Below are positions 16,842-25,204 of a stretch of DNA of 38,536 nt, one piece after another; positions within the stretch are counted from its first letter, which is position 1; each line of letters starts with the position of its first letter. The DNA comes from an uncultured Bacteroidia bacterium (GTDB lineage Bacteria > Bacteroidota > Bacteroidia > Bacteroidales > UBA932): positions 1-38,536 of the forward strand of contig CACYGW010000018.1 in the NCBI GenBank assembly GCA_902774045.1, written 5' to 3'. A model generated the notes under the pieces. It was not told where the DNA came from and ran no database searches. It saw nothing but the letters and a program-made list of their open reading frames with translations. A program made the position numbers and the translations under genes.

Positions 16842-17866
16842 AAAGGAGGAGAATCAAGGGCCCACTCGGATATATTCTTTACTCCGGGTATGCTGTAATA
16901 CTTGATTATATCTCCCTTCACAAATAACTTTCTGCCCAGATTACCCGGGTAGGAAACCAGATTCAAGGCGTCCCTCAGGGCGCCTTTTGGTAATTCTACG
17001 GACATACAGGCGCTCTTTTCCGTCACGCTGGTCTTGCCGGCTATGGCCAGGTTTGTCTGGGACGATACTGCAAGAAAAGGGCTTATGTTGCCAACTATGT
17101 AACCATAGACCCACACGCCGGAAGCCCCTTCCATTCCGCGGGCCGTAGCCACATCGTAAACTTTTGTACCTCCGTCCCCGCCTATTACGTAAGTATCGTC
17201 AAGCCAGTTTACGGAAGTATCTACGTTAACGCTTATTCCGCTCTCCGGCGCAGCCTCCGTAGTCTGAACCTTCAGGCGCAGCACCTCCCTTGCAGAAAGA
17301 GTCCTGGTAATAAGCGTTTTATCCGTCCCGCCCCTGGTAAGCACAAGAGACACTTCGCCTGGCAGAAAATAAGCGATTCTCTGCTCCCTGTAGGCATAAA
17401 GCAGACTCCCCTCCTTGCTTTTTAGAACAAGAGCCCCGTCCGGAATGTACCTTATGAAAGACTCGTCTATGAGCAGTTTTATCCCGCAATTCTGAAGAGT
17501 ACAGTCCAAGGTTACGTTTACGGTGTTCCCCGGCAGCACGTTAACAAGCTGCGAGTCCCCGTAGACAGGAGCCTCGAATTCAGGCTTTTTCTGCTCTGCA
17601 GACCAGATAGACACGGTGTAGGTGCCCTCCGCCACCCTGAACACGGTGGGAGCGTCGCCGTAACGGCCGCTGTACACGGTTTTTCCTCCGGAAGACTTTA
17701 CCTCCAGAATAAAAAGACTGGAATCCGGGACGGCCTTGGTAAAGATAGAATTGGAAAGGTTCAGGCTTATGGTTCCCACATTGGCGCCGTCCTCCGATTC
17801 GTAGTCGCACGCGGCAATTGCCAGAACCGCTGCGGCGGCAAATGTCATTAGATTTTTTGTTTTCAT
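16838..17866 (-). CDS. Predicted surface lipoprotein with DUF4493-like and DUF6359-like regions
   Basis: The 342-residue protein has a lipoprotein signal ending in LAIAACDYE (Cys20). Residues about 30-215 form a beta-rich region (TISLNLSNSIFTKA, FRVAEGTYTVSIWS, PGNTVNVTLDC) resembling DUF4493 lipoproteins of Bacteroidales. Residues about 225-342 (VWVYGYIVGN, NLAIAGKT, SVELPKGALRDALNLVSYPGNLGRKLFVKGDI, ISEWAL) look like the OB-fold-like DUF6359 domain. The family assignment is from memory of such sequences and is moderate; the function is unknown. It stands alone, converging on the M16 gene with a 4-base stop overlap. A perfect 13-bp inverted repeat lies 62-102 bases upstream of its start. Confidence 0.75.
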   Translation of the reverse strand: MKTKNLMTFAAAAVLAIAACDYESEDGANVGTISLNLSNSIFTKAVPDSSLFILEVKSSGGKTVYSGRYGDAPTVFRVAEGTYTVSIWSAEQKKPEFEAPVYGDSQLVNVLPGNTVNVTLDCTLQNCGIKLLIDESFIRYIPDGALVLKSKEGSLLYAYREQRIAYFLPGEVSLVLTRGGTDKTLITRTLSAREVLRLKVQTTEAAPESGISVNVDTSVNWLDDTYVIGGDGGTKVYDVATARGMEGASGVWVYGYIVGNISPFLAVSSQTNLAIAGKTSVTEKSACMSVELPKGALRDALNLVSYPGNLGRKLFVKGDIIKYYSIPGVKNISEWALDSPPF

Positions 17867-17903
17867 ACTCTCTGATTTTAGGTTGGCCGATATTCGGTTG
17901 CGG

Positions 17904-17911
17904 CAAAACTA
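17904..17911 (-). promoter_or_regulatory. Possible -7 element for the DUF6359-type lipoprotein gene
   Basis: TAGTTTTG on the minus strand (17911-17904) matches TAnnTTTG and would start transcription about 30 nt before the ATG at 17866. No TTTG lies at the right distance; the expected -33 position falls inside the left arm of the inverted repeat at 17928-17968. Confidence 0.35.
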
Positions 17912-17927
17912 TAAAACAGAGATGACA

Positions 17928-17968
17928 TTTTTCTCAAGATACGTACAATTGACAAATCTTGAGAAAAA
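17928..17968. repeat. Perfect 13-bp inverted repeat between uvrD and the lipoprotein gene
   Basis: TTTTTCTCAAGAT (17928-17940) is repeated in inverted form as ATCTTGAGAAAAA (17956-17968), with a 15-base spacer. The T and A runs are on the outside of the stem, so on either strand there is no U-run after the hairpin. That makes it a poor intrinsic terminator for uvrD and a better candidate for an operator over the lipoprotein -33 region, or a leader RNA structure. Confidence 0.8.
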
Positions 17969-17996
17969 AAATCACAAAACTTGAAAAGTCACTTTT

Positions 17997-20405
17997 TTAA
18001 TTTACTATGCGGATTTTGGCGTAACGGAGCAGCAGAACCTTCTCTCCGTAGCCATCAAACCTAATCCTGGCCTTGAGATCCGACACGTCCCCGGAAATCT
18101 CCAGAATGTCCCCGAAGCCAAAGCGGTTGTGCTCTATGTGCATTCCGGCCTTAAGGTCAGAGGGCGAAACGGGTTCAAAATCCACATCGCGGGCCGGGGC
18201 TGCCGGACGTGCGGTAAAGCGGGGCGCAGGAGCAACCGGCCTTGACGGCGCAGGAGCCGCAGGCTTTGAAGCGCCGGAGAATGAGGGCTTTGCAAATCTT
18301 GAGCGTCCTCCGCCGAACAAAGGAGTGGAAGGGCTCTCGTAAAAAACACCTCCGGCGATGGGACGCGATAGGAAGGAACCGTCCACCTCCCGCAGGAAGC
18401 GGCTTGGCGAGTTGGATTCGTGCCGGCCGTTTCTCATCCTGCTATCTGCAAACGATACGGCAAGGGCTTTCTGAGCCCTAGTCATAGCCACGTAAAAGAG
18501 CCGCCTTTCTTCTTCCAGCTCCGTAGGAGTAATAAGCATTCCCCCTCCAGGGAAGAGATTCTCTTCCATTCCGGCCACATAGACATAGGGAAACTCCAGG
18601 CCCTTTGCGGCGTGCACGGTCATAAGGGCTATCTTATTCATTGAGTCTTCGTCGGACACGTCGGTAGCGCTGAGAAGCGATATATTCTCCAGATAATCTC
18701 CAAGTGTAACTATAGGCAGGCTGTCCGGCGACACCTCGGAAGCATCGTTAATGCTGCCCTCGGCCATGAGGTCTTCTATGTAATGGCTGTTCTGCTCTTC
18801 TACAAAACTCCTGGCTGCATTGATAAGTTCTTCTATGTTGGCCGCCCTTGACTGCCCTTCTATGGAAGTATCTTCCTTAAAGAAGCGGTAAAGCCCGGAT
18901 TCATTGGCTACTGAAATAGCCATTTCTCCGGCATCCTTAACAGACATCTGCGCATTGTAGGTATAAATCATTTTCACGAAGTCCCCAAGTCTCTGGGCGG
19001 CAGCCTTCTTTAACCCGTGCTCCTCCAGATTAACATCCCTGACGGTCTCGCAAAGCGGTTTCCCCACCGAGGAAGCAACTGCGGCAAGAGCGGCTATGGT
19101 AGTATCTCCTATTCCCCTGGAGGGCTTCTGCACGGCACGGCGGAAGGACTCTTCGTCCTTTGGATTAACTATCAGCTTATAATAAGCCATCATATCCTTT
19201 ACCTCTGCCCTCTCGTAAAAAGAATTGCCGGAGAAAATCACATAGGGAAGATTCCTTCTGCGAAGCGCCTCTTCCAGCGCCCTTGACTGGGCATTAGTCC
19301 TGTAAAGAATTGCAAAATCCTGGTATGCAGCCCCCTGGGCCTGCATCCTGCGCACTATGGAAGACGATATAAGCGAGGCCTCCTCCCTCTCGTCATAAGC
19401 CTTTATGACATCTATGGCCTCCCCCGTGGCACCATCGGAAAAACAATTTTTAGGCAGGCGGCCCACATTTTTGGCAATGAGCGAATTGGCGGCATTCACT
19501 ATTGTTTTTGTGGACCGATAGTTTCTTTCAAGCGCAAAAGTTTTTGCCTGAGGGTAGTCCTTCCTGAAATTAAGGATATTCTCTATCTTGGCCCCCCGGA
19601 AGGCATAGATGGACTGGGAGTCATCCCCTACCACGCAAATATTGCCGTGGAATTTACTCAATTGCCTTATTATAACGTACTGGGCATAATTGGTATCCTG
19701 GTACTCATCGACCAGAATATAGTCGAACCGCCCTGCAATCTGGCTAAGGATATCGGCCCCGGAGGCATCTTTTTTCTTGAGGAGGATGTTCATATTCACA
19801 AGGATATCATCGAAATCCATCACTCCGGAAGAAAACAGAAGTTGCTGGTAAGCGGCATAAACGCGGTAAATCTCTCCCTTGCGGAAATTGCGGTCGTTGG
19901 TAATGGCTGCGGTATTTGCGGCATAATCGGCCGCAGTGTAAAGATTGTTCTTGGCCATTGAGATACGGCCCAGGACTTCCTTTGGTTTGTATACTTTATC
20001 ATCCAGCCCCAACTCTTTGATACAGTGCCTTATAGCGCTTACGGAGTCTGAAGTGTCGTAAATGGTGAAATCCTTGGGATAGCCAAGAACATCTGCATAG
20101 TCTCTGAGGAACCTTACAAAAACGGAGTGGAAGGTACCCATTACAAGGTATCTTGCGCACCTGTCCCCCACCATCGAGGCTATTCTTTCTTTCATTTCCG
20201 CAGCGGCCTTACGGGTAAAAGTAAGCGCCAGAATACGGGACGGCTCCTGGCCCCTGGCCAGAAGAAAGGCTATCCTGGAGGTGAGCACCCTTGTCTTGCC
20301 CGAACCCGCTCCCGCAATTATCAAAACCGGGCCGTCTGTACATACAACTGCCTCTCTCTGCGTGGAATCAAGATTCCCTAAAATCACTTGTTCATTCATC
20401 TGCAT
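17997..20405 (-). CDS. UvrD/PcrA-type superfamily 1 DNA helicase
   Basis: The 802-residue protein is an ATP-dependent 3'-5' helicase used in repair and replication restart. It shows the Q motif LDSTQREAV, Walker A AGAGSGKTRVLTSR (Lys37), motif Ia LALTFTRKAAAEMKERI, motif II DEYQDTNYAQY, motif III GDDSQSIYAFRGAKI, motif IV ALERNYRST, motif V TVHAAKGLEFPYVYVAGMEE and motif VI RRLFYVAMTRAQKAL. A Pro/Ala-rich linker (about 690-735) leads to a C-terminal domain HIEHNRFGFGDILEISGD, as in PcrA/UvrD. Start ATG at 20405 or two codons later at 20399 (MNEQ) cannot be told apart. It diverges from nqrA. Confidence 0.94.
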   Translation of the reverse strand: MQMNEQVILGNLDSTQREAVVCTDGPVLIIAGAGSGKTRVLTSRIAFLLARGQEPSRILALTFTRKAAAEMKERIASMVGDRCARYLVMGTFHSVFVRFLRDYADVLGYPKDFTIYDTSDSVSAIRHCIKELGLDDKVYKPKEVLGRISMAKNNLYTAADYAANTAAITNDRNFRKGEIYRVYAAYQQLLFSSGVMDFDDILVNMNILLKKKDASGADILSQIAGRFDYILVDEYQDTNYAQYVIIRQLSKFHGNICVVGDDSQSIYAFRGAKIENILNFRKDYPQAKTFALERNYRSTKTIVNAANSLIAKNVGRLPKNCFSDGATGEAIDVIKAYDEREEASLISSSIVRRMQAQGAAYQDFAILYRTNAQSRALEEALRRRNLPYVIFSGNSFYERAEVKDMMAYYKLIVNPKDEESFRRAVQKPSRGIGDTTIAALAAVASSVGKPLCETVRDVNLEEHGLKKAAAQRLGDFVKMIYTYNAQMSVKDAGEMAISVANESGLYRFFKEDTSIEGQSRAANIEELINAARSFVEEQNSHYIEDLMAEGSINDASEVSPDSLPIVTLGDYLENISLLSATDVSDEDSMNKIALMTVHAAKGLEFPYVYVAGMEENLFPGGGMLITPTELEEERRLFYVAMTRAQKALAVSFADSRMRNGRHESNSPSRFLREVDGSFLSRPIAGGVFYESPSTPLFGGGRSRFAKPSFSGASKPAAPAPSRPVAPAPRFTARPAAPARDVDFEPVSPSDLKAGMHIEHNRFGFGDILEISGDVSDLKARIRFDGYGEKVLLLRYAKIRIVN

Positions 20406-20502
20406 AACGGCCTTTCATTAAAAATTGCTTCGACTTGCAAATTTATTGCTACAAAAGTAAATATTATCTTCAAAATCCCCTCCGATTATGAGTTTTTTTG
20501 AG

Positions 20503-20510
20503 TAAATTTG
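20503..20510 (+). promoter_or_regulatory. Possible -7 element for the nqr operon
   Basis: TAAATTTG (20503-20510) matches TAnnTTTG and predicts transcription start near 20517, about 40 nt before nqrA. No TTTG at 19 bp upstream is present. The palindrome at 20518-20534 begins right at the predicted start. Confidence 0.4.
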
Positions 20511-20517
20511 TCGCCCA

Positions 20518-20534
20518 TTGTATAGAATATACAA
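20518..20534. repeat. Perfect 7-3-7 palindrome in the nqr leader
   Basis: TTGTATA (20518-20524), GAA, TATACAA (20528-20534) form a perfect inverted repeat 22 bases before the nqrA ATG, at or just after the predicted transcription start. It could be an operator or a 5' mRNA hairpin. Confidence 0.75.
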
Positions 20535-20555
20535 CAATTTTATAAATTTCACATA

Positions 20556-21914
20556 ATGTCAAACAACATCAATCTGAAACGAGGGCTGAACATTCCCCTT
20601 CTGGGCGAAGCAATCCTCAAGACCGGAAAGACGATAGAGCCTGACATTATCGCCGTTAAGCCCACTGACTTCAAGGGATTTACACCCCGTCTGCTGGTTC
20701 GCGAAGGCGATAAGGTTCTGGCCGGTTCGCCTGTTCTGGCAGACAAACAGTGCCCTGACATTCTTATTACCAGCCCGGTAAGCGGAACGGTAGAGCAGGT
20801 AGTCAGAGGCGAAAAGAGAAAGTTGCTTGAGGTTCGTATAAAAGCGGACAAGGCCGGTGAAGCCGTAGACTTCGGCATAAAAAACGCCGCCTCTCTCGAA
20901 GCAGCGCAAGTTAAAGAACTCCTTCTGAAGAGCGGCCTTTGGGTTTCTCTTGTTCAGAGACCTTACGGAATCATTGCCAATCCGGAGTTGAAGCCTAAAG
21001 CCATCTTTGTATCGGCTTTCTCTACGGCTCCTCTTGCAGCAGACACAGAGTTCACTCTGGGTGCTGAAGCAGAGAACATCCAGGCCGGTATCGACGCTTT
21101 GGCAAAACTGTCCGACGGCGGCGTAGTTCTTTGCCTTAACGCAAAGACCGCCAGCAGCTCTCCTTTCCACAAGCTGGAGAATGCTCGCATCTTCACCGTA
21201 AGCGGAAAGCATCCTGCAGGAAACGTAGGTGTACAGATTGCAAACATCTCCCCTATCCGCAAGGGCGAGACCGTTTGGACTGTTTCCCTGGTGCTCCTTG
21301 CAGCAATAGGCCGCCTGCTTAAAACCGGCAAGCTCAACCTTACCAGAAAGGTTGCCATTACCGGTCCGGAGGCTAAAGAGCCTTGCTACGTAGAGGCACT
21401 CCCTGGCTTCAACATGAAGGAAATCGCGGAGTTTACAGACAATTCCAAAGGCGACGTACGTTTTGTAAGCGGCAATGCCCTTACCGGAACAAATGTAGGC
21501 GCAGATGGTTCCCTTGGTTTCTTCGATGACCAGGTAACCCTTCTTCACGAAGGTACGGAAAGAGAACTCCTTGGATGGGCAAAACCTTTCAGGACAAGCC
21601 AGTTCTCTTCCAGCAAAGCTTATTTCTCCTGGCTTCTGTGCAAGAAGAAATATCCTATCGACACCAACACGCACGGCGGTGTCCGCGCTTTTGTGCAGTC
21701 AGATGTATACGCCAAGGTTCTTCCTGTCGACATTTTCCCTATCTACCTGCTTAAGGCCTGCCTTGCCGGAGATATCGACAATATGGAGAAATTCGGGATC
21801 TACGAGGTTCTTCCGGAAGATCTTGCACTTTGCGAGTTTATAGACCCTTCCAAGAATGAGATTCAGGCCATTCTGGAAGACGGTATCAACCTGATGATTA
21901 AAGAAATGGCATAA
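20556..21914 (+). CDS. nqrA: NqrA, Na+-translocating NADH:quinone reductase subunit A
   Basis: NqrA is the cytoplasmic, quinone-associated subunit of the sodium pump Na+-NQR. The 452-residue protein starts MSNNINLKRGLNIPLLGEA, continues with FTPRLLVREGDKVLAGSPVLADK and SPVSGTVEQVVRGEKRKLLEV (a lipoyl/biotinyl-like barrel), and has the middle-domain features of the family (SLVQRPYGIIANPELKPKAIFVSAFSTAPLA). It is the first gene of a complete nqrABCDEF operon; nqrB follows 4 nt after the stop. The identity is clear from sequence and gene order. Confidence 0.96.
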   Translation: MSNNINLKRGLNIPLLGEAILKTGKTIEPDIIAVKPTDFKGFTPRLLVREGDKVLAGSPVLADKQCPDILITSPVSGTVEQVVRGEKRKLLEVRIKADKAGEAVDFGIKNAASLEAAQVKELLLKSGLWVSLVQRPYGIIANPELKPKAIFVSAFSTAPLAADTEFTLGAEAENIQAGIDALAKLSDGGVVLCLNAKTASSSPFHKLENARIFTVSGKHPAGNVGVQIANISPIRKGETVWTVSLVLLAAIGRLLKTGKLNLTRKVAITGPEAKEPCYVEALPGFNMKEIAEFTDNSKGDVRFVSGNALTGTNVGADGSLGFFDDQVTLLHEGTERELLGWAKPFRTSQFSSSKAYFSWLLCKKKYPIDTNTHGGVRAFVQSDVYAKVLPVDIFPIYLLKACLAGDIDNMEKFGIYEVLPEDLALCEFIDPSKNEIQAILEDGINLMIKEMA

Positions 21915-21918
21915 AGTT

Positions 21919-23064
21919 ATGGAAGAGAATAATAACAAACCCGGCCTTTTTGAAAAAGGCGGAAAGCTTGGGTTCCTTCATTCGACCTACGATGCTTTCG
22001 ATACCTTCCTGCGCGTGCCTGCTACCGTAACCCGCAAGGGTGCGCACATCCGCGACTCCATAGACATCAAACGTGTGATGATCATGGTGGTGATTGCCCT
22101 CGTTCCCGCAGCCCTTTTCGGTATGTGGAACGTAGGTTATCAGCACGACCTCGTTAACGGAGACCTTCCTACCCTGATGAACAAATTCTGGTTCGGATTC
22201 TGGAAGGTTCTTCCTCTGTTTGTAGTTTCCTACGTTGTGGGACTTGGCATAGAATTCACCAGCGCCCAGATAAAGGGAGAAGAAGTAAACGAGGGTTACC
22301 TTGTTACCGGCTTCCTTGTACCGCTCATCGTTCCTGTTGACATTCCTCTGTGGATGCTCGCAGTTGCAGTTGCTTTTGCGGTTATCTTTGGAAAAGAGGT
22401 ATTCGGCGGCACCGGAATGAACTTCCTCAACCCCGCCCTCCTTACCCGCGCCTTCCTCTTCTTCTCTTACCCCAGCAAGATGTCAGGAGACCAGGCCTGG
22501 ATTGCAGGACTGCCCGACGGCGTATCAGGTGCAACTCCTCTTACCCATATGCTGGACCGCAGCGGAGATGTTGCCAACGGACTTCAGAACATCAGCGACC
22601 AGTGGTCACTCACTGACCTTGTAGTAGGTACAGTTCCCGGTTCAGTGGGCGAAACTTCCATCATTGCCATCCTTCTTGGTGCAGCCATCCTTCTTTGGAC
22701 CGGCATAGGCAGCTGGAAGATTATGATTTCTTCCGTTGCAGGCGCCCTGTTCGTAGGCTGGCTTGGAACCGCCTTTGGCATTACCAATGTTCCCGCATAT
22801 TATCAGCTCCTTCTGGGAGGTTTTGCATTCGGTACCGTATTCATGGCCACCGACCCTGTAACCTCTGCCCAGACAGAACGCGGGAAATGGATTTACGGCT
22901 TCCTTATCGGTGCGCTCTGCGTAATAGTTAGGCTCTTCAACCCTGGCTATGCAGAGGGCATGATGCTGGCAATCCTTCTTATGAATACATTTGCTCCTCT
23001 TATCGACTACGTGGTTACCTCACGTGCCGTTGCCAAGAGGGCTAAAAAAGCAGACCTCGTTTAA
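21919..23064 (+). CDS. nqrB: NqrB, Na+-NQR subunit B (covalent FMN, membrane)
   Basis: NqrB is the large membrane subunit that binds riboflavin and a covalently attached FMN and forms part of the sodium path. The 381-residue protein has about ten hydrophobic segments. The flavinylation motif SGAT lies in GVSGATPLTHM with Thr206 as the expected FMN attachment site, and the family segment FGGTGMNFLNPALLTRAFLFFSYP precedes it. The FMN transferase ApbE is not in the window and must be encoded elsewhere. Spacing is 4 nt from nqrA and 11 nt to nqrC. Confidence 0.96.
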   Translation: MEENNNKPGLFEKGGKLGFLHSTYDAFDTFLRVPATVTRKGAHIRDSIDIKRVMIMVVIALVPAALFGMWNVGYQHDLVNGDLPTLMNKFWFGFWKVLPLFVVSYVVGLGIEFTSAQIKGEEVNEGYLVTGFLVPLIVPVDIPLWMLAVAVAFAVIFGKEVFGGTGMNFLNPALLTRAFLFFSYPSKMSGDQAWIAGLPDGVSGATPLTHMLDRSGDVANGLQNISDQWSLTDLVVGTVPGSVGETSIIAILLGAAILLWTGIGSWKIMISSVAGALFVGWLGTAFGITNVPAYYQLLLGGFAFGTVFMATDPVTSAQTERGKWIYGFLIGALCVIVRLFNPGYAEGMMLAILLMNTFAPLIDYVVTSRAVAKRAKKADLV

Positions 23065-23075
23065 ACCGCAAGACT

Positions 23076-23960
23076 ATGAATACCAACGGAAATATTTATA
23101 CTGTAGTATATTCGACCATCATAGTCGTGCTGGTCGCAGCCATTTTGGCCTTTGTCTCCAGCGCCCTCAAACCTATGCAGGACGCTAACGAGAAGGCAGA
23201 GACAATAAGCCAGATGCTTGCAGCGGCAGGAATTCTGGACAAGGACGCCCCTGCTACCAACGAGCAGATTCTGGACACCTATGCAAATGAGATTAAAGAG
23301 GCTTTCGTGATCGATGCCGACGGACAGAAGATCCTTGATCTTTCCGTTGCCCGCGAGAATATCGAGCTCAGAAGCGACCTTAAGCCTCAGAACAAGGAAC
23401 TTCTTAAGAAAAACGCAGAGTACAAACCTCAGGTTGAACTCCCCGTTTACGTATTCAATAACGGCTCTACCGTAATTCCCGTTTACGGCGCAGGACTTTG
23501 GGGCCCCGTATGGGGTTACGTTGCCTTTGCGCAGGACCTAAAGACTATTTGCGGAGCCTACTTCGACCACGGCAGCGAGACTCCCGGACTTGGAGCAAAA
23601 ATCAAGGACGACCCTGCTTTCCGCGAATTGTTCAAGGGCAAGGTTCCCAACTTTGACGCAGAACCCGCCTTTGCCATTGTTAAAGAAGCAAAGGGAGACA
23701 GCGAGGTTGACGCAATCACCGGCGCAACAATGACTTCCAAGGGTCTTAGCGCAGCTATAGCCACCTGGCTTAACGGTTATGCTCCTTACTTTACCGCCAA
23801 CGCAGCTCCTGCAAAGAACAAATGCAACTGTGGCAAATTCTGCCCCTGCGGCGAATCCTGCGAGTGCGACTGCCACTGCCATCCCGGACAGACTCAGTGC
23901 GAGTGCCCCGGATGCGCATGCGAGAACTGCCCCACCGGCTCACATAAAATGGAGGAATAG
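23076..23960 (+). CDS. nqrC: NqrC, Na+-NQR subunit C, with an extra Cys-rich C-terminal tail
   Basis: NqrC is a membrane-anchored periplasmic flavoprotein of the pump. The 294-residue protein has an N-terminal membrane helix (about 9-29, VVYSTIIVVLVAAILAFVSS) and the FMN-binding domain with GLWGPVWGYVAF, ETPGLGAKI and AITGATMTSKG, where Thr218 should carry FMN. The normal protein would end near LNGYAPYF (about residue 241). Here it continues in frame with a tail holding 13 cysteines and two histidines between residues 250 and 285 (CNCGKFCPCGESCECDCHCH, then CECPGCACENC), ending GSHKMEE. This resembles a metallothionein-like or metal-cluster segment fused to NqrC. nqrD starts 3 nt after the stop, so the tail is not a misread of a separate gene. 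Confidence 0.95.
   Translation: MNTNGNIYTVVYSTIIVVLVAAILAFVSSALKPMQDANEKAETISQMLAAAGILDKDAPATNEQILDTYANEIKEAFVIDADGQKILDLSVARENIELRSDLKPQNKELLKKNAEYKPQVELPVYVFNNGSTVIPVYGAGLWGPVWGYVAFAQDLKTICGAYFDHGSETPGLGAKIKDDPAFRELFKGKVPNFDAEPAFAIVKEAKGDSEVDAITGATMTSKGLSAAIATWLNGYAPYFTANAAPAKNKCNCGKFCPCGESCECDCHCHPGQTQCECPGCACENCPTGSHKMEE
23823..23930 (+). other. Cys-rich (metallothionein-like) tail segment of NqrC
   Basis: Codons 250-285 of nqrC encode 13 cysteines in CxC and CxxC spacing (positions 250, 252, 256, 258, 262, 264, 266, 268, 275, 277, 280, 282, 285) plus His267 and His269. Because NqrC has one N-terminal membrane helix and a periplasmic domain, the tail should lie in the periplasm. Its function is unknown. 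Confidence 0.9.
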
Positions 23961-23963
23961 AAG

Positions 23964-24584
23964 ATGGACGTAAAAATTAAAGAAACCCTGTTGAATCCAA
24001 TACTCAAGGGCAATCCTATCACTGTCCTTGTGCTTGGTATCTGCTCCTCTCTTGCCGTAACGGTAGAGCTTAAGGGAGCCCTTGTAATGGCAGTATCGGT
24101 AATTATCGTTACAGGTCTTGCCAACCTCATCCTTTCAATCCTCCGAAACACCATCCCCAACCGCGTGCGTATAATAGTACAGCTGGTTGTGGTAGCACTC
24201 TTGGTTATTCTGGTGGATCAAATCCTGAAAGCCTTTGCTTATCCGGTAGAGAAACAGCTTAGCGTTTACATTGGCCTCATCATTACCAACTGTATAGTGA
24301 TGGGTCGTATAGAGGCCTTTGCACTTGGCAACAAGCCTTTCGCTTCCCTGCTTGACGGTATAGGAAACGGTGCAGGCTATGGTCTCATCCTGATTATCGT
24401 GGCCTTCTTCCGCGAACTTCTTGGAAGCGGCACCCTTCTTGGTATGAGGGTCATTCCCGAATCCCTCTACGATGCCGGTTATATGAATAACGGTCTGGTA
24501 ATTCTTCCCCCTATGGCCCTGATACTCATCGGATGTATCATCTGGGTTCAGAGAAGTTTCCAGAAAGACCTTCAGGAGAAATAA
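23964..24584 (+). CDS. nqrD: NqrD, Na+-NQR subunit D
   Basis: NqrD is a six-helix membrane subunit that, together with NqrE, forms the part of the pump holding an intramembrane iron-sulfur centre. The 206-residue protein has the family features [23 protein letters not shown], with the conserved Cys in LGICSSLAV, and [19 protein letters not shown] with the second conserved Cys. A helical end ([10 protein letters not shown]) follows the last membrane segment. Start ATG lies 3 nt after the nqrC stop. Confidence 0.95.
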   Translation: MDVKIKETLLNPILKGNPITVLVLGICSSLAVTVELKGALVMAVSVIIVTGLANLILSILRNTIPNRVRIIVQLVVVALLVILVDQILKAFAYPVEKQLSVYIGLIITNCIVMGRIEAFALGNKPFASLLDGIGNGAGYGLILIIVAFFRELLGSGTLLGMRVIPESLYDAGYMNNGLVILPPMALILIGCIIWVQRSFQKDLQEK

Positions 24585-24601
24585 CTTAACACCGCAGAAC
24601 T

Positions 24602-25189
24602 ATGGAATATATCAATTTATTCGTAAAGTCAATCTTTGTTGACAATATGATTTTTGCATACTTCCTTGGTATGTGCTCATACCTGGCAGTATCCAAAAAT
24701 GTGAAGACCGCCACAGGTCTTGGTGTTGCAGTTATTTTCGTGCTGCTTTGCACACTTCCTATAAACTACCTTATAAACGGGTTCCTTACAAACAACCCCT
24801 GGGGTGTAGATCTTGGCTTCCTTAGCCTGATTATCTTCATTGCTGTAATTGCAGCGTTCACCCAGATAGTAGAAATGGTAGTAGAAAAGTTTGCCCCGGC
24901 CCTTTACGGCCAGCTGGGTATCTATCTTCCTCTCATTGCCGTAAACTGCGCCATCCTTGGCGGTTCCCTGTTTATGCAGCAGAAAGAGTTCGCCAATCTT
25001 GGTGAGGCCGCTACCTATGCATTCGGCAGCGGTATTGGTTGGTTCATTGCCATCGTCTGCCTTGCAGCCATCCGCGAGAGACTTCAGTACTCCAAGGTTC
25101 CTGCAGCTCTCAAGGGCATAGGTATCACCTTCATCACCGTGGGTCTTATGGCTATGGCGTTTATGACATTTATGGGTATATCACTTTAA
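24602..25189 (+). CDS. nqrE: NqrE, Na+-NQR subunit E
   Basis: NqrE is the inverted-topology partner of NqrD. The 195-residue protein has six hydrophobic segments, [22 protein letters not shown] with the conserved Cys, and [22 protein letters not shown] with the second conserved Cys. These pair with the NqrD cysteines to hold the membrane [2Fe-2S] centre. It starts 17 nt after nqrD and is followed 15 nt later by nqrF. Confidence 0.95.
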   Translation: MEYINLFVKSIFVDNMIFAYFLGMCSYLAVSKNVKTATGLGVAVIFVLLCTLPINYLINGFLTNNPWGVDLGFLSLIIFIAVIAAFTQIVEMVVEKFAPALYGQLGIYLPLIAVNCAILGGSLFMQQKEFANLGEAATYAFGSGIGWFIAIVCLAAIRERLQYSKVPAALKGIGITFITVGLMAMAFMTFMGISL

Positions 25190-25204
25190 CGGGGAGGCAG
25201 GACT

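Noticed and set aside
17928..17968. Inverted repeat as the uvrD terminator
   Set aside because: The hairpin has no U-run after it on the minus strand; its A/T runs are part of the stem.
20559..21674. 371-codon open frame on the minus strand opposite nqrA
   Set aside because: It is the antisense of a complete nqrA gene and has no plausible protein features.
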